From NCBI RefSeq assembly GCF_005233835.1, contig NZ_SZQA01000053.1:1-39280 (forward strand): a DNA stretch of 39,280 bases. Reading direction: 5' to 3'. The position numbers and the translations under genes are program-made. How positions within the stretch are numbered: position 1 is the stretch's first letter; each line of letters begins with the position of its first letter. The notes below the pieces were generated by a model that saw only the letters and a program-made list of their open reading frames with translations, was not told the origin of the DNA and searched no databases. This document shows, in pieces, positions 1-7,339 of this stretch. The stretch comes from Herbidospora galbida. Its GTDB lineage: Bacteria > Actinomycetota > Actinomycetes > Streptosporangiales > Streptosporangiaceae.

Positions 1-1
1 C

Positions 2-1222
2 TGGCCCGACGAGGCGCGCGACGCGCTGGTGGGGCTGCTCGGGGCCGGGCGCGCGGCCGTGCCCGTCTGGGAGGAGCTCGACCAGGCGGGGGTTCTCGTA
101 CGCCTGATCCCCGACTGGGAGCGGGTGCGTCACCGGCCGCAGCGCAACCCGATCCACACCTACACGGTCGACCGGCACCTGATCGAGACCGTCGCCGGGG
201 CCGCCGCGTTCACCCGCGAGGTGGCCCGGCCCGACCTGCTGCTCATCGGCGCGCTGCTGCACGACATCGGCAAGGGCTGGCCCGGCGACCACTCGACCAC
301 CGGCGAGGTGGTCGTCCGCGACATAGCGGCCCGCATGGGCCTGCCGGCGGCCGACGTTGAGGTGCTGGCCACGATGGTGCGCCACCACCTGCTGCTGCCC
401 GAGACCGCGACCCGGCGCGACCTCGACGACCCGGTGACGATCTCCCGGGTGGCCGAGGCGGTCGGCTCCCACGAGGTGCTCGAACTGCTCGCCGCCCTGG
501 CCGTGGCCGACGGCCTGGCCACCGGCCCGGCCGCCTGGAACTCCTGGAAGGCCAACCTGGTCTCCGACCTGGTCAGGCGGGTCAGGTCGGCGCTCGCGGG
601 CACCCCGCCCGCGCCCGCTCCCGCGCTGTCGGCCGAACAGGCGTCGCTGGCGCGGCACGGCGGCGGCGCGATCCGCGTCAACGGGGGAGCGGTCACCGTC
701 GTCGCCCCCGACCGGCCCGGCCTGCTCTGGCGGGCCGCCGGGGTGCTGGCCGCCCACCGTATGGTCGTGCGGTCGGCGTCGGCGGCCTCGGCCGGTTCGA
801 CGGCCGTCATCGAGTTCGCGGTGGTGCCGGAATACGGCTCCCCGCCCGACCCCGCCACGCTGGAGGCCGACCTGCGCCTGGTGCTCGCCGGGCGCCTGGA
901 CATCGAACAGCGGCTGGCCCGCCGCACCCGCTCGCTGCGCCCGCCCCGCGTGCCGGTCGCACCGCCCCGGGTGACCCTGGTCGACGACGCCTCGAACACC
1001 GCGACCGTCGTCGAGGTCCGCGCGCACGACCGGCCTGGCCTGCTGTGGAAGATCGGCCGCGCCTTCGGCGACTGCGGCCTGGACGTGAAGGCGGCCAGAG
1101 TGGAGACTCTGGGAGCCGAGGCGGTCGACGTCTTCTACGTCGTCGACCGTGCCGGCCGCCCCATCACCGATGAGGCGCAACGTGGTCAGGTGAGGGAGCA
1201 TGTCCTTTCTGCACTCCGTTGA
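2..1222 (+). CDS. glnD: [Protein-PII] uridylyltransferase, C-terminal part (partial at window start)
   Basis: GlnD uridylylates and de-uridylylates (in actinomycetes adenylylates) the PII protein GlnK in response to glutamine. The reading frame is open from base 2, so the start and the N-terminal nucleotidyltransferase domain lie outside the window. The visible 406 residues hold an HD phosphohydrolase domain with the motif LLHDIGKG (about bases 247-290) and a second histidine pair (VRHHLL, about 380-400). Two ACT repeats follow, each beginning V-x-APDRPGLLWR or V-R-AHDRPGLLWK (about 695 and 1015). ACT domains are the glutamine-sensing part. In Streptomyces the gene follows amtB-glnK and precedes ffh; here a 21-kb island separates it from ffh. 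The stop at 1220-1222 is followed by 176 nt without a gene. Confidence 0.93.
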   Translation, partial: WPDEARDALVGLLGAGRAAVPVWEELDQAGVLVRLIPDWERVRHRPQRNPIHTYTVDRHLIETVAGAAAFTREVARPDLLLIGALLHDIGKGWPGDHSTTGEVVVRDIAARMGLPAADVEVLATMVRHHLLLPETATRRDLDDPVTISRVAEAVGSHEVLELLAALAVADGLATGPAAWNSWKANLVSDLVRRVRSALAGTPPAPAPALSAEQASLARHGGGAIRVNGGAVTVVAPDRPGLLWRAAGVLAAHRMVVRSASAASAGSTAVIEFAVVPEYGSPPDPATLEADLRLVLAGRLDIEQRLARRTRSLRPPRVPVAPPRVTLVDDASNTATVVEVRAHDRPGLLWKIGRAFGDCGLDVKAARVETLGAEAVDVFYVVDRAGRPITDEAQRGQVREHVLSALR

Positions 1223-1246
1223 TCATGTTTGAGTGCTTCAGTCCAC

Positions 1247-1268
1247 TTACCACTTGGTAACGATTGTG
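1247..1268 (+). promoter_or_regulatory. Palindrome TTACCA-CT-TGGTAA and GGTAAC/TGTG element upstream of conservon I
   Basis: A perfect 6-bp inverted repeat with a 2-nt centre (1247-1260) merges into GGTAAC-GAT-TGTG (1256-1268). The same GGTAAC-N2-TGTG string occurs upstream of the other two cvnA genes (8681 and 18057). A further GGTAAC lies at 1281-1286. It may be an operator or part of a promoter. I could not identify a convincing -35/-10 pair here. Confidence 0.35.
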
Positions 1269-1398
1269 TCCTCGGAGATGGGTAACCCCGTGGCCGATCA
1301 TGACCTTGTGGTCGAATTGTGCCCGCTTGTATGGCTATGTCACTTCACGCTGTCAGGAGTGTGAAGGGCTTTTTGTCAAGTACGAATGGCGGGGGCCG

Positions 1399-4300
1399 GT
1401 GTCCACTCACAAGCGGGCAAGCCGTTTCGCGCTGCGCAACTGGCGTGTGCCCACAAGGCTCACTGCGCTGATCCTCGCGCCGACGCTCATCGCGGTCATC
1501 CTGGCCAGCATGCGGGTCGTCGGCTCAGTAGACAGCCTCTCCGCCTACGAGCGGACGGCGACCGCGGCTGAATACGCCGGTCGCCTGCGGGAGCTCGCGC
1601 AGCAGCTGGCGGCCGAACGCGACCACAAGGCCTGGCTCGACGGCCTGGTCGGCGTCCAGAGCGCGCTGCGCAACGCCGACGAGACGATCCGCCAGCATCG
1701 GGACACGCTGGCCGACCAGAAGCTGGTCGTCGACGGCATGATCAAGACGTCCGCGGCCGATCTGCGCGCCGTCGACGAGTCGTTCGGGCCGCGCGTCGTC
1801 GAAGACGCCCGCCAGGTGCTCAACCGCCTGGAGACGGTGGCCGACAGCCACGCCGCCGAACGCGACGACGACCCGGCGACCTCGATCTTCTTCGAGTACG
1901 GCGCCACCATCGCCACCGTCCTGCGCCTGCACGACGACCTCGGCGAACTCAGCGACGACCCCGGCGTGGTCGGCGCGTCCCGCGCGCTGAGCGCGCTGGC
2001 CCACGTCAAGGACGAGGCCTCGCAGCAGCGGGCCATCCTGGTCGGCGAGCTCCTGGAGCCCCGCCAGTCGTTCACCCCCGACGACCTCCAGAGCTTCCTG
2101 GGCTCGTGGTCGCGGCAGGAGACGTACGAGAGCTCCTTCAACGCCGAGGCGACCACGAGCCAGTTCCAGGCCTTCCACACCGCCCGGATCGGCAAGGCGA
2201 GCACCGACGTCGAGATGGCCAAGGCCTGGGCGGTCGCCCTCGGCTCGCGCAACCAGCCGCTGAAGCCGATCCCCGGCCGGGTGCTGACCGCGCAGGACTG
2301 GTTCCGCGACAACGGCACCGTGCTCGACGCGATCTCCGAGGTCGAGGCGCAGGTGGCGACCTCGCTGCGGACCCGCGCCGACGACCTGCGCTCGACCGAG
2401 CGCCGCAGCGCCATCGTGGCCGCCGCGCTGATCCTCGCGCTGATCCTGCTGGTCCTGGTGACGACCGTGCTGATCGCCCGCTCGATGGTGCGCCCGCTGC
2501 GGCGGCTGCGCGTCGAGGCGCTGGAGATCGCGGGCAACCGGCTGCCGGAGATCGTGCGCCGCATGCGCGAGTCGGAGACGGGCGACACCTCCCCGGCGGT
2601 GCAGCCCATCGCGGTCGAGAGCCAGGACGAGATCGGCGAGGTCGCGCAGGCCTTCGACGAGGTCCACCTCCAGGCGGTCAAGCTGGCGGGCGAGGAGTCC
2701 CGGCTGCGCAACAACGTCAACGCGATGTTCGTCAACCTGTCGCGGCGCACCCAGACCCTGGTCGAACGCCAGATCTCGCTGATCGACGGCCTGGAGCGCG
2801 GCGAACAGGACGGCGCCCGCCTGGCCGACCTGTTCAAGCTCGACCACCTGGCCACCCGCATGCGCCGCAACTCCGAGAACCTGCTGGTCCTCGCCGGGCA
2901 CGAGACCGCGCGCAAGCGCAGCTCCCCGGCCCGGCTGGTGGACGTCGTGCGCGCCTCGCTGTCGGAGGTCGAGGACTACGAGCGGGTGACCGTGCGGGTG
3001 CACCGCTCGCCGGCCATCGCCGGGCACGCCGCCAACGACGTCGTGCACCTGGTGGCCGAGCTGGTCGAGAACGCCATCTCGTTCTCGCCGCCCAGCACCA
3101 AGGTCATCGTGTCGAGCAGCCCGATCGAGGGCGGTGCGGTGCTGCTGGCCATCACCGACAACGGCATGGGGCTGAGCCCCGACGAACTGCTGGAGATCAA
3201 CACCCGGCTGGCCGAGCCGCCCGTCGTGGACGTCTCGGTCTCCCGCCGCATGGGCCTGTTCGTGGTCGGCCGCCTGGCCGGACGCCATGGCATCCGCGTC
3301 CAGCTCCGCCGCGGCGACAGCACCGGCATCATCGCGATGGTCCTCTTCCCGGCCGAGCTCATCAGCAACGCCGACGCCCCCGCCCCGGCCCCGCAGCAGC
3401 CCCAGATGACCCGGTCCCGGCCGGAACTCCCCACGGGCCCCCTGCCCGCCGTCTCGACCGGCCCGTTCACCCAGAACACGGGCCCGATCAGCGCCTTCGG
3501 GACGGGTCCCCACGCGACCGGTCCCGTCCAGGGCGGCCCGGGCGGCCTGCCCCAGCGCAAGCCCCCGTCGCCCCGCACTCCGGCCGACGACTCCTTCGCC
3601 TCGCCGGGCGGCCGGGTCCCCCGCCAGAGCCAGCCCCCGGGCGGCACCTTCCCCGGCTTCGAACGCCGCCACCCGAACAACCCGACCAGCTCACCCAACT
3701 CGACCGGCCCCATCGGTTCGCCCAATGCGACCGGTCCGATCGGTTCGCCCAATGCGACCGGCCCCATCGGCTCGACCGGTTCGACGGGCCCGATCGGATC
3801 CACGAGTCCGACCGGCCCGATCGGCTCCACCGGTCCGATCAGCCGGATCGGCCAGGCGGGTGCGGCTGGTCCCGGCGGTCCGGCGGGTCCCGGCGGTCCG
3901 GCCGGGCAGACCGGCAGGTTGCGGCCGTCGACCGGGGACACGCAGCCGACGCCGGTCGCGCCGCCGTTCACCGAGCACTCCGGCGCGTTCCCCGTTCTCG
4001 GGGCGCCCGCAGGCTCGGGGGCGCCGCCCGTCGGGCGGCCGGTGGCGGACACGCCGCTGGAGCGGGGTGACGAGTTCCTGCCGATCTTCGCGTCGGTCGA
4101 GTCGTCGGCCTGGTTCACGCGGCCGGACCCGGCCGCCGCTCCCGCCGCTCCTGGGGCTCCAGATGCCCCTGTGACGCCTGAGGCGACTCCGTGGGGCCGG
4201 CATGCCGATCAAGGCTTCCAGGCGGCCCGTGCGGCCAACGAACCGGCCTCGGGGGGCGTCACACAGTCGGGGCTCCCGAAGCGGACGCCTCGTGCCAACC

Positions 4301-4485
4301 TGGTGCCGGGTTCCGTCGGGACGCCGCCCCAGGGAGGGACGGGCACGCCGCCGCCGGAGTCACCCCGGCCCCAGGTCTCGCCCGAGGCCGTACGCGACCG
4401 GCTGTCCAGTTTCCAGCAGGGCGTACGCCGAGGGCGGGCCGAAAGGACGCAGGAAGGCACGGGTAATGAGGAGGAGGGCTCGTGA
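1399..4485 (+). CDS. cvnA: Conservon I sensor histidine kinase-like protein CvnA
   Basis: Membrane sensor kinase-like subunit of a conservon, 1028 aa. TM1 is at about residues 18-38. A helical extracytoplasmic NIT-type domain follows (about 45-335), then TM2 (about 337-362), HAMP, a dimerisation segment FKLDHLATRMRR with the putative phospho-acceptor His483, and a HATPase_c domain (about 550-650). The latter has an N-box (ELVENAISFS), a D-x-G-x-G box (DNGMG) and a G2-like MGLFVVGR. A disordered Pro/Gly/Thr-rich tail of about 370 aa carries 9-residue TGPIG repeats and ends in the conserved motifs EFLPIFASVES, GLPKRTPRANLVPGS and a basic QQGVRRGRA segment. I chose GTG 1399 because the homologues in this window start shortly before the NWRV motif; upstream in-frame starts (ATG 1300, TTG 1264) would add an unlikely Cys/Trp-rich leader. 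The 3' end overlaps cvnB by 4 nt. No response regulator is nearby. Confidence 0.85.
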   Translation: MSTHKRASRFALRNWRVPTRLTALILAPTLIAVILASMRVVGSVDSLSAYERTATAAEYAGRLRELAQQLAAERDHKAWLDGLVGVQSALRNADETIRQHRDTLADQKLVVDGMIKTSAADLRAVDESFGPRVVEDARQVLNRLETVADSHAAERDDDPATSIFFEYGATIATVLRLHDDLGELSDDPGVVGASRALSALAHVKDEASQQRAILVGELLEPRQSFTPDDLQSFLGSWSRQETYESSFNAEATTSQFQAFHTARIGKASTDVEMAKAWAVALGSRNQPLKPIPGRVLTAQDWFRDNGTVLDAISEVEAQVATSLRTRADDLRSTERRSAIVAAALILALILLVLVTTVLIARSMVRPLRRLRVEALEIAGNRLPEIVRRMRESETGDTSPAVQPIAVESQDEIGEVAQAFDEVHLQAVKLAGEESRLRNNVNAMFVNLSRRTQTLVERQISLIDGLERGEQDGARLADLFKLDHLATRMRRNSENLLVLAGHETARKRSSPARLVDVVRASLSEVEDYERVTVRVHRSPAIAGHAANDVVHLVAELVENAISFSPPSTKVIVSSSPIEGGAVLLAITDNGMGLSPDELLEINTRLAEPPVVDVSVSRRMGLFVVGRLAGRHGIRVQLRRGDSTGIIAMVLFPAELISNADAPAPAPQQPQMTRSRPELPTGPLPAVSTGPFTQNTGPISAFGTGPHATGPVQGGPGGLPQRKPPSPRTPADDSFASPGGRVPRQSQPPGGTFPGFERRHPNNPTSSPNSTGPIGSPNATGPIGSPNATGPIGSTGSTGPIGSTSPTGPIGSTGPISRIGQAGAAGPGGPAGPGGPAGQTGRLRPSTGDTQPTPVAPPFTEHSGAFPVLGAPAGSGAPPVGRPVADTPLERGDEFLPIFASVESSAWFTRPDPAAAPAAPGAPDAPVTPEATPWGRHADQGFQAARAANEPASGGVTQSGLPKRTPRANLVPGSVGTPPQGGTGTPPPESPRPQVSPEAVRDRLSSFQQGVRRGRAERTQEGTGNEEEGS
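3691..3843 (+). repeat. 27-bp coding minisatellite in the cvnA-I tail
   Basis: Five in-frame 27-bp units encode [ST]-[PT]-[NGS]-[SAP]-T-G-P-I-G (SPNSTGPIG, SPNATGPIG twice, STGSTGPIG, STSPTGPIG), followed by a partial STGPIS. They lie in the disordered cytoplasmic tail of CvnA-I. The units differ at wobble positions, so the array is not a fresh duplication throughout, but copy number could vary between strains. Confidence 0.8.
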
Positions 4486-4901
4486 CTGAGCTCAGCGTCG
4501 ACGTCAGCAGGTTCGACTGGCTGATCACCGACTTCGTGGGCGGCACCCCGGGGGTGGCCCACGCGGTGGTGGTATCGGCCGACGGCCTGCGCCTGGCCCA
4601 CTCCAACGGGTTCCCGCCCGACCGGGCCGACCAGCTGGCCGCGGTGGCGGCCGGGCTGGCCTCCCTGACCACCGGCGCCTCCCGGGTGTTCGAGGGCGGA
4701 CCGGTCCGGCAGACCGTCGTGGAGATGCAGCGCGGACTGCTCATGGTGATGTCGATCAGCGACGGTTCGGCCCTCGCCGTGATGGCGTCACACGATTGTG
4801 ATCTGGGCCTTGTGGCGTACCAGATGACCCTTCTGGTGGAGCGCGCCGGACAGGCGCTGACCCCGGCTCTGCGTGCCGAGCTGCACTCGGCGCGGCGGTG
4901 A
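4482..4901 (+). CDS. cvnB: Conservon I roadblock/LC7-domain protein CvnB
   Basis: Small cytoplasmic roadblock/LC7 protein, 139 aa, one domain over nearly the whole length. Family features visible are the N-terminal WLITDFVGGTPGVAHAVVVSADGL strand-helix unit (quoted in part: FDWLITDFVGGTPGV), the helix RADQLAAVAAGLASL and the C-terminal GLVAYQMTLLVERAGQ segment. Roadblock proteins of the MglB type act with small GTPases; in conservons CvnB is the proposed partner of CvnD. GTG 4482 overlaps the cvnA stop (GTGA) and is preceded by GAGGAGGG, so translation is probably coupled to cvnA. It is more diverged from the copies in conservons II and III than they are from each other. Confidence 0.87.
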   Translation: MTELSVDVSRFDWLITDFVGGTPGVAHAVVVSADGLRLAHSNGFPPDRADQLAAVAAGLASLTTGASRVFEGGPVRQTVVEMQRGLLMVMSISDGSALAVMASHDCDLGLVAYQMTLLVERAGQALTPALRAELHSARR

Positions 4902-4907
4902 TGCCCG

Positions 4908-5270
4908 ATGCGCGCGGGTGAGGGGACCGAGGACGAACCCCTTTTCCGTCCTTACGCCGTCACCGGAGGACGCGCCGAGCCGCGTTACCATCTGGCGATG
5001 GAGACGCTGGTCTCCACGGCGACCATGATGGGCGATGACTACTCCCTGCTCGGCCCCGAGCAGGAGGCGATCATGACGCTCTGCCGATCCGTGCGATCGG
5101 TCGCGGAGATCTCCGCGCTGCTCCGGGTCCCCCTCGGGGTGGCACGGGTGCTGATCGCCGACATGGCCGACGAAGGGCTGGTGCGTCTGCACATGCCACA
5201 GCTCATCAGCTCTGGTCAGCCCGACCTTAACTTGCTCGAAAGGGTGCTCAGTGGACTTCGCAGGCTCTAG
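4908..5270 (+). CDS. cvnC: Conservon I DUF742 protein CvnC
   Basis: DUF742 family protein, 120 aa. A short variable N-terminus leads into the hallmark FRPYAVTGGR, then an alpha-helical wing-helix-like part (SVAEISALLRVPLGVARVLIADMA, residues about 65-90). It ends LERVLSGLRRL. The fold resembles a winged helix, but DNA binding has not been shown for the family as far as I know. ATG 4908 lies 6 nt after the cvnB stop. The last 20 nt also encode the N-terminus of CvnD in another frame. Confidence 0.85.
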   Translation: MRAGEGTEDEPLFRPYAVTGGRAEPRYHLAMETLVSTATMMGDDYSLLGPEQEAIMTLCRSVRSVAEISALLRVPLGVARVLIADMADEGLVRLHMPQLISSGQPDLNLLERVLSGLRRL

Positions 5271-5835
5271 TCGCGGCCTGACCTCGACGAAGATCGTCGT
5301 GGCGGGTGGTTTCGGCGTGGGCAAGACGACGTTCGTCGGCGCCGTCTCGGAGATCCTTCCGCTGACGACCGAGGCCGTCATGACCGACGCCAGCGCGGGG
5401 ATCGACGACCTCGGGCTCACGCCGGAGAAGACGACCACCACGGTCGCCATGGACTTCGGTCGTCTCTCCCTCGATCAGGATCTGATCCTTTACCTGTTCG
5501 GAACCCCCGGGCAGCACAGGTTCTGGTTCATGTGGGACGATCTGGTCCGCGGCGCGATCGGTGCGGTCGTTCTGGTCGACAGCCGCAGGCTTGCCGACAG
5601 CTTCCCGGCGATCGACTACTTCGAGGAGGCGCAGCTTCCGTTCGTCGTGGCGCTGAACGGGTGGGACGGCGTGTTCATGCACGCCGAAGAGCAGATTCGC
5701 GAGGCTCTGTCGCTGCAGCCGCACGTGCCCATCGTGCGGACGGACGCGCGGTCCCGCGAAGCCGTCAAGTCCACCCTGATCACCCTTGTTGAGTACGTAC
5801 TGACCGTACGTTCCGCATACGGTCGGCAATACTGA
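5251..5835 (+). CDS. cvnD: Conservon I small GTP-binding protein CvnD
   Basis: Ras-like ATP/GTP-binding protein, 194 aa, proposed output G protein of the conservon. P-loop GGFGVGKT is at residues 19-26. A Thr-rich switch I follows (KTTTTVAMDFG, 60-70), then LFGTPGQHRFWFMWDD (82-97), where TPGQ replaces the usual DxxG but the catalytic-type Gln is kept. The guanine-specificity motif is NGWD (136-139) rather than NKxD, and TDARSR (about 163-168) is the G5-like segment. GTG 5251 is preceded by GAAAGG with 8-nt spacing and overlaps cvnC by 20 nt. The gene is followed by a clear intrinsic terminator at 5867. Confidence 0.88.
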   Translation: MDFAGSSRGLTSTKIVVAGGFGVGKTTFVGAVSEILPLTTEAVMTDASAGIDDLGLTPEKTTTTVAMDFGRLSLDQDLILYLFGTPGQHRFWFMWDDLVRGAIGAVVLVDSRRLADSFPAIDYFEEAQLPFVVALNGWDGVFMHAEEQIREALSLQPHVPIVRTDARSREAVKSTLITLVEYVLTVRSAYGRQY

Positions 5836-5866
5836 TCGGGAACAATCCGCACCTCACGGGCATTGA

Positions 5867-5902
5867 GGGCCATCTGTCCCCGGCAGGTGGCCCATGTTTT
5901 TG
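5867..5902 (+). terminator. Rho-independent terminator after conservon I
   Basis: GGGCCATCTG (5867-5876) pairs with CAGGTGGCCC (5884-5893), giving a 10-bp stem with one G-U pair and a 7-nt loop, followed by ATGTTTTTG. It lies 31 nt after the cvnD stop and separates conservon I from the lipoprotein gene. Confidence 0.85.
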
Positions 5903-5955
5903 TCCGGGTTGTGGCGGTTCGTGGATGTTTGAGAGTTGGGATCCCATTTCACTGG

Positions 5956-5984
5956 TTGACAGGATGCTGAAGCATCCTTCAAAT
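5956..5984 (+). promoter_or_regulatory. Promoter with an 18-bp palindromic operator filling the spacer
   Basis: TTGACA (5956-5961) and TCAAAT (5979-5984) are 17 bp apart, a good sigma70-type promoter. A perfect inverted repeat AGGATGC-TGAA-GCATCCT runs from 5961 to 5978 and so fills the spacer. This placement is typical of a repressor or MerR-like operator. The transcription start would lie near 5991, about 120 nt before the GTG of the solute-binding protein gene. Confidence 0.65.
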
Positions 5985-6111
5985 CGAAGTGTGAACGTCC
6001 AGCTAACAATGTCCTGAAAAGTCTTGATCTGTGTTGATACGTGCTGCAACACTCCCCCTTTGGTCTGCCCCCCTGCAGACCATCAGGCAAATTTCAGAAG
6101 GAGTAGCGGTC

Positions 6112-7245
6112 GTGTCCCGAATCCGGCACACCCGTCATCTGCCGGCTGTTGTCACCGCCGCCGGCCTTGTCCTCGCCCTGGCCGCGTGTGGCGGCTCGAA
6201 CTCCGCCAACACGGCGGACGGCGCCGCCGCGCCGAGCGCCACCGCCGCGCAGCTCGACCCGAACGCCGATCTCACCAAGCAGAGCCTCACCTTCACGATC
6301 TGGGACGGTTACAGCCCCGAAGACCTGAAGGAGCGGGTCAAGGAGAAACTCGGCTTCAACATCGAGAAGGCCATCCACGACACCAACGAGACCGCGATGG
6401 CCAAGATCATGGCCAGCAGGGGTGTCGGCTTCGACGTTGCGTTCGTCTCGGGCCAGTACGCCCAGGCCCTCAACGAGGCAGGCCTGCTGGAGCCCCTGCA
6501 CAAGGAGCTCATCCCGAACCTCGCGAACCTCTACCCCGAGGCCTCGAACCTGTCCTACGACAAGGGCAACAACTTCTCGGTTCCCTACACCTGGGGCACG
6601 ACCGGCATCTGCTACCGGACCGACCTGGTGAAGCCCGCTCCCACGAGCTGGAACGATCTTCTCCAGCCGAAGCCGGAGTACGAGAAGAAGATCACCCTCA
6701 TGACGACCGAGCGCTGGCTCGCGCTGCCCGCCCTCAAGGCCATGAACGCGTCGATCAACACCACCGACGACGCCGTGATCGCCAAGGCCAAGGAGATGCT
6801 CGAGGCCGCCAAGCCCAAGCTCCTCGCCTTCGACGACACCGAGTTCGGCGCCAAGGTCGCCAAGGGCGAGGCCGTCATGGCCGAGGCCTGGGACGGCTGG
6901 TGCCCCACGGGTGAGCCCAACGTCGCCTTCACCGTTCCCAAGGAGGGCAGCGACCTCTGGGTGGACACGATGGTGATCCTGAAGGCGTCCAAGAACAAGG
7001 AAGCGGCGCACGCCTTCATCAACTTCATCCTCGACCCGGAGCAGCACGGCTGGGCGGCGACGAACATCCTGTACAAGGTTCCCAACAAGGCCGCCATGGA
7101 GAAGATCCCGGCCAGCGTCCTCGCCTCGAACGAGCCGCTGAAGTACACGCCGGCCGACCTGCTGCAGGGCGAGTCGATCATCGACCTGGGCGAAGACTCG
7201 GTGAAGTACACGACCCTGTCGACCGAGGTCACCGCCGCGCAGTGA
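6112..7245 (+). CDS. Lipoprotein solute-binding protein, spermidine/putrescine (PotD)-like
   Basis: Extracytoplasmic ABC-type solute-binding lipoprotein, 377 aa. A signal peptide with basic N-terminus (SRIRHTRH), hydrophobic core and lipobox LAAC gives a lipidated Cys26. A Ser/Ala/Thr linker follows. The mature domain has the PotD/PotF-like order: TFTIWDGYSPEDL, a segment on acquired binding (DVAFVSGQYAQAL), VPYTWGTTGICYRTD, a hinge near MAEAWDGW and a C-terminal HAFINFILDPEQ helix. GTG 6112 was chosen because AAGGAG (6098-6103) sits 8 nt upstream; the frame is open further upstream without a better site. No permease or ATPase gene adjoins it, so it is an orphan binding protein that could deliver to a distant transporter or serve as a ligand sensor. 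The ligand is not known. Confidence 0.82.
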   Translation: MSRIRHTRHLPAVVTAAGLVLALAACGGSNSANTADGAAAPSATAAQLDPNADLTKQSLTFTIWDGYSPEDLKERVKEKLGFNIEKAIHDTNETAMAKIMASRGVGFDVAFVSGQYAQALNEAGLLEPLHKELIPNLANLYPEASNLSYDKGNNFSVPYTWGTTGICYRTDLVKPAPTSWNDLLQPKPEYEKKITLMTTERWLALPALKAMNASINTTDDAVIAKAKEMLEAAKPKLLAFDDTEFGAKVAKGEAVMAEAWDGWCPTGEPNVAFTVPKEGSDLWVDTMVILKASKNKEAAHAFINFILDPEQHGWAATNILYKVPNKAAMEKIPASVLASNEPLKYTPADLLQGESIIDLGEDSVKYTTLSTEVTAAQ

Positions 7246-7261
7246 CGCAGTGACGGGCACC

Positions 7262-7293
7262 GCGGCGGAGTCCCCGGGGGCTTCGCCGCTTTT
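7262..7293 (+). terminator. Rho-independent terminator between lipoprotein and glycosyltransferase genes
   Basis: GCGGCGGAG (7262-7270) pairs with CTTCGCCGC (7281-7289) with one G-U pair, and the inner TCCCC/GGGGG extends the stem; TTTT follows at 7290-7293. A perfect 10-bp palindrome AACGATCGTT (7309-7318) lies between this hairpin and the next start codon. The glycosyltransferase is therefore transcribed by read-through or from its own weak promoter. Confidence 0.7.
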
Positions 7294-7339
7294 CGCCGCG
7301 TGCGTTGGAACGATCGTTTACCGCGAGAAGAGAACCCCA

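Noticed and set aside
1525-3672. A 715-codon minus-strand frame opposite cvnA-I, and similar ones opposite cvnA-III
   Set aside because: Same GC-bias artefact; no start site or domain support.
3691-3843. Regular 27-bp repeats as a possible CRISPR array
   Set aside because: The units are contiguous, without spacers, in frame and encode the tail of CvnA-I. No cas genes are present.
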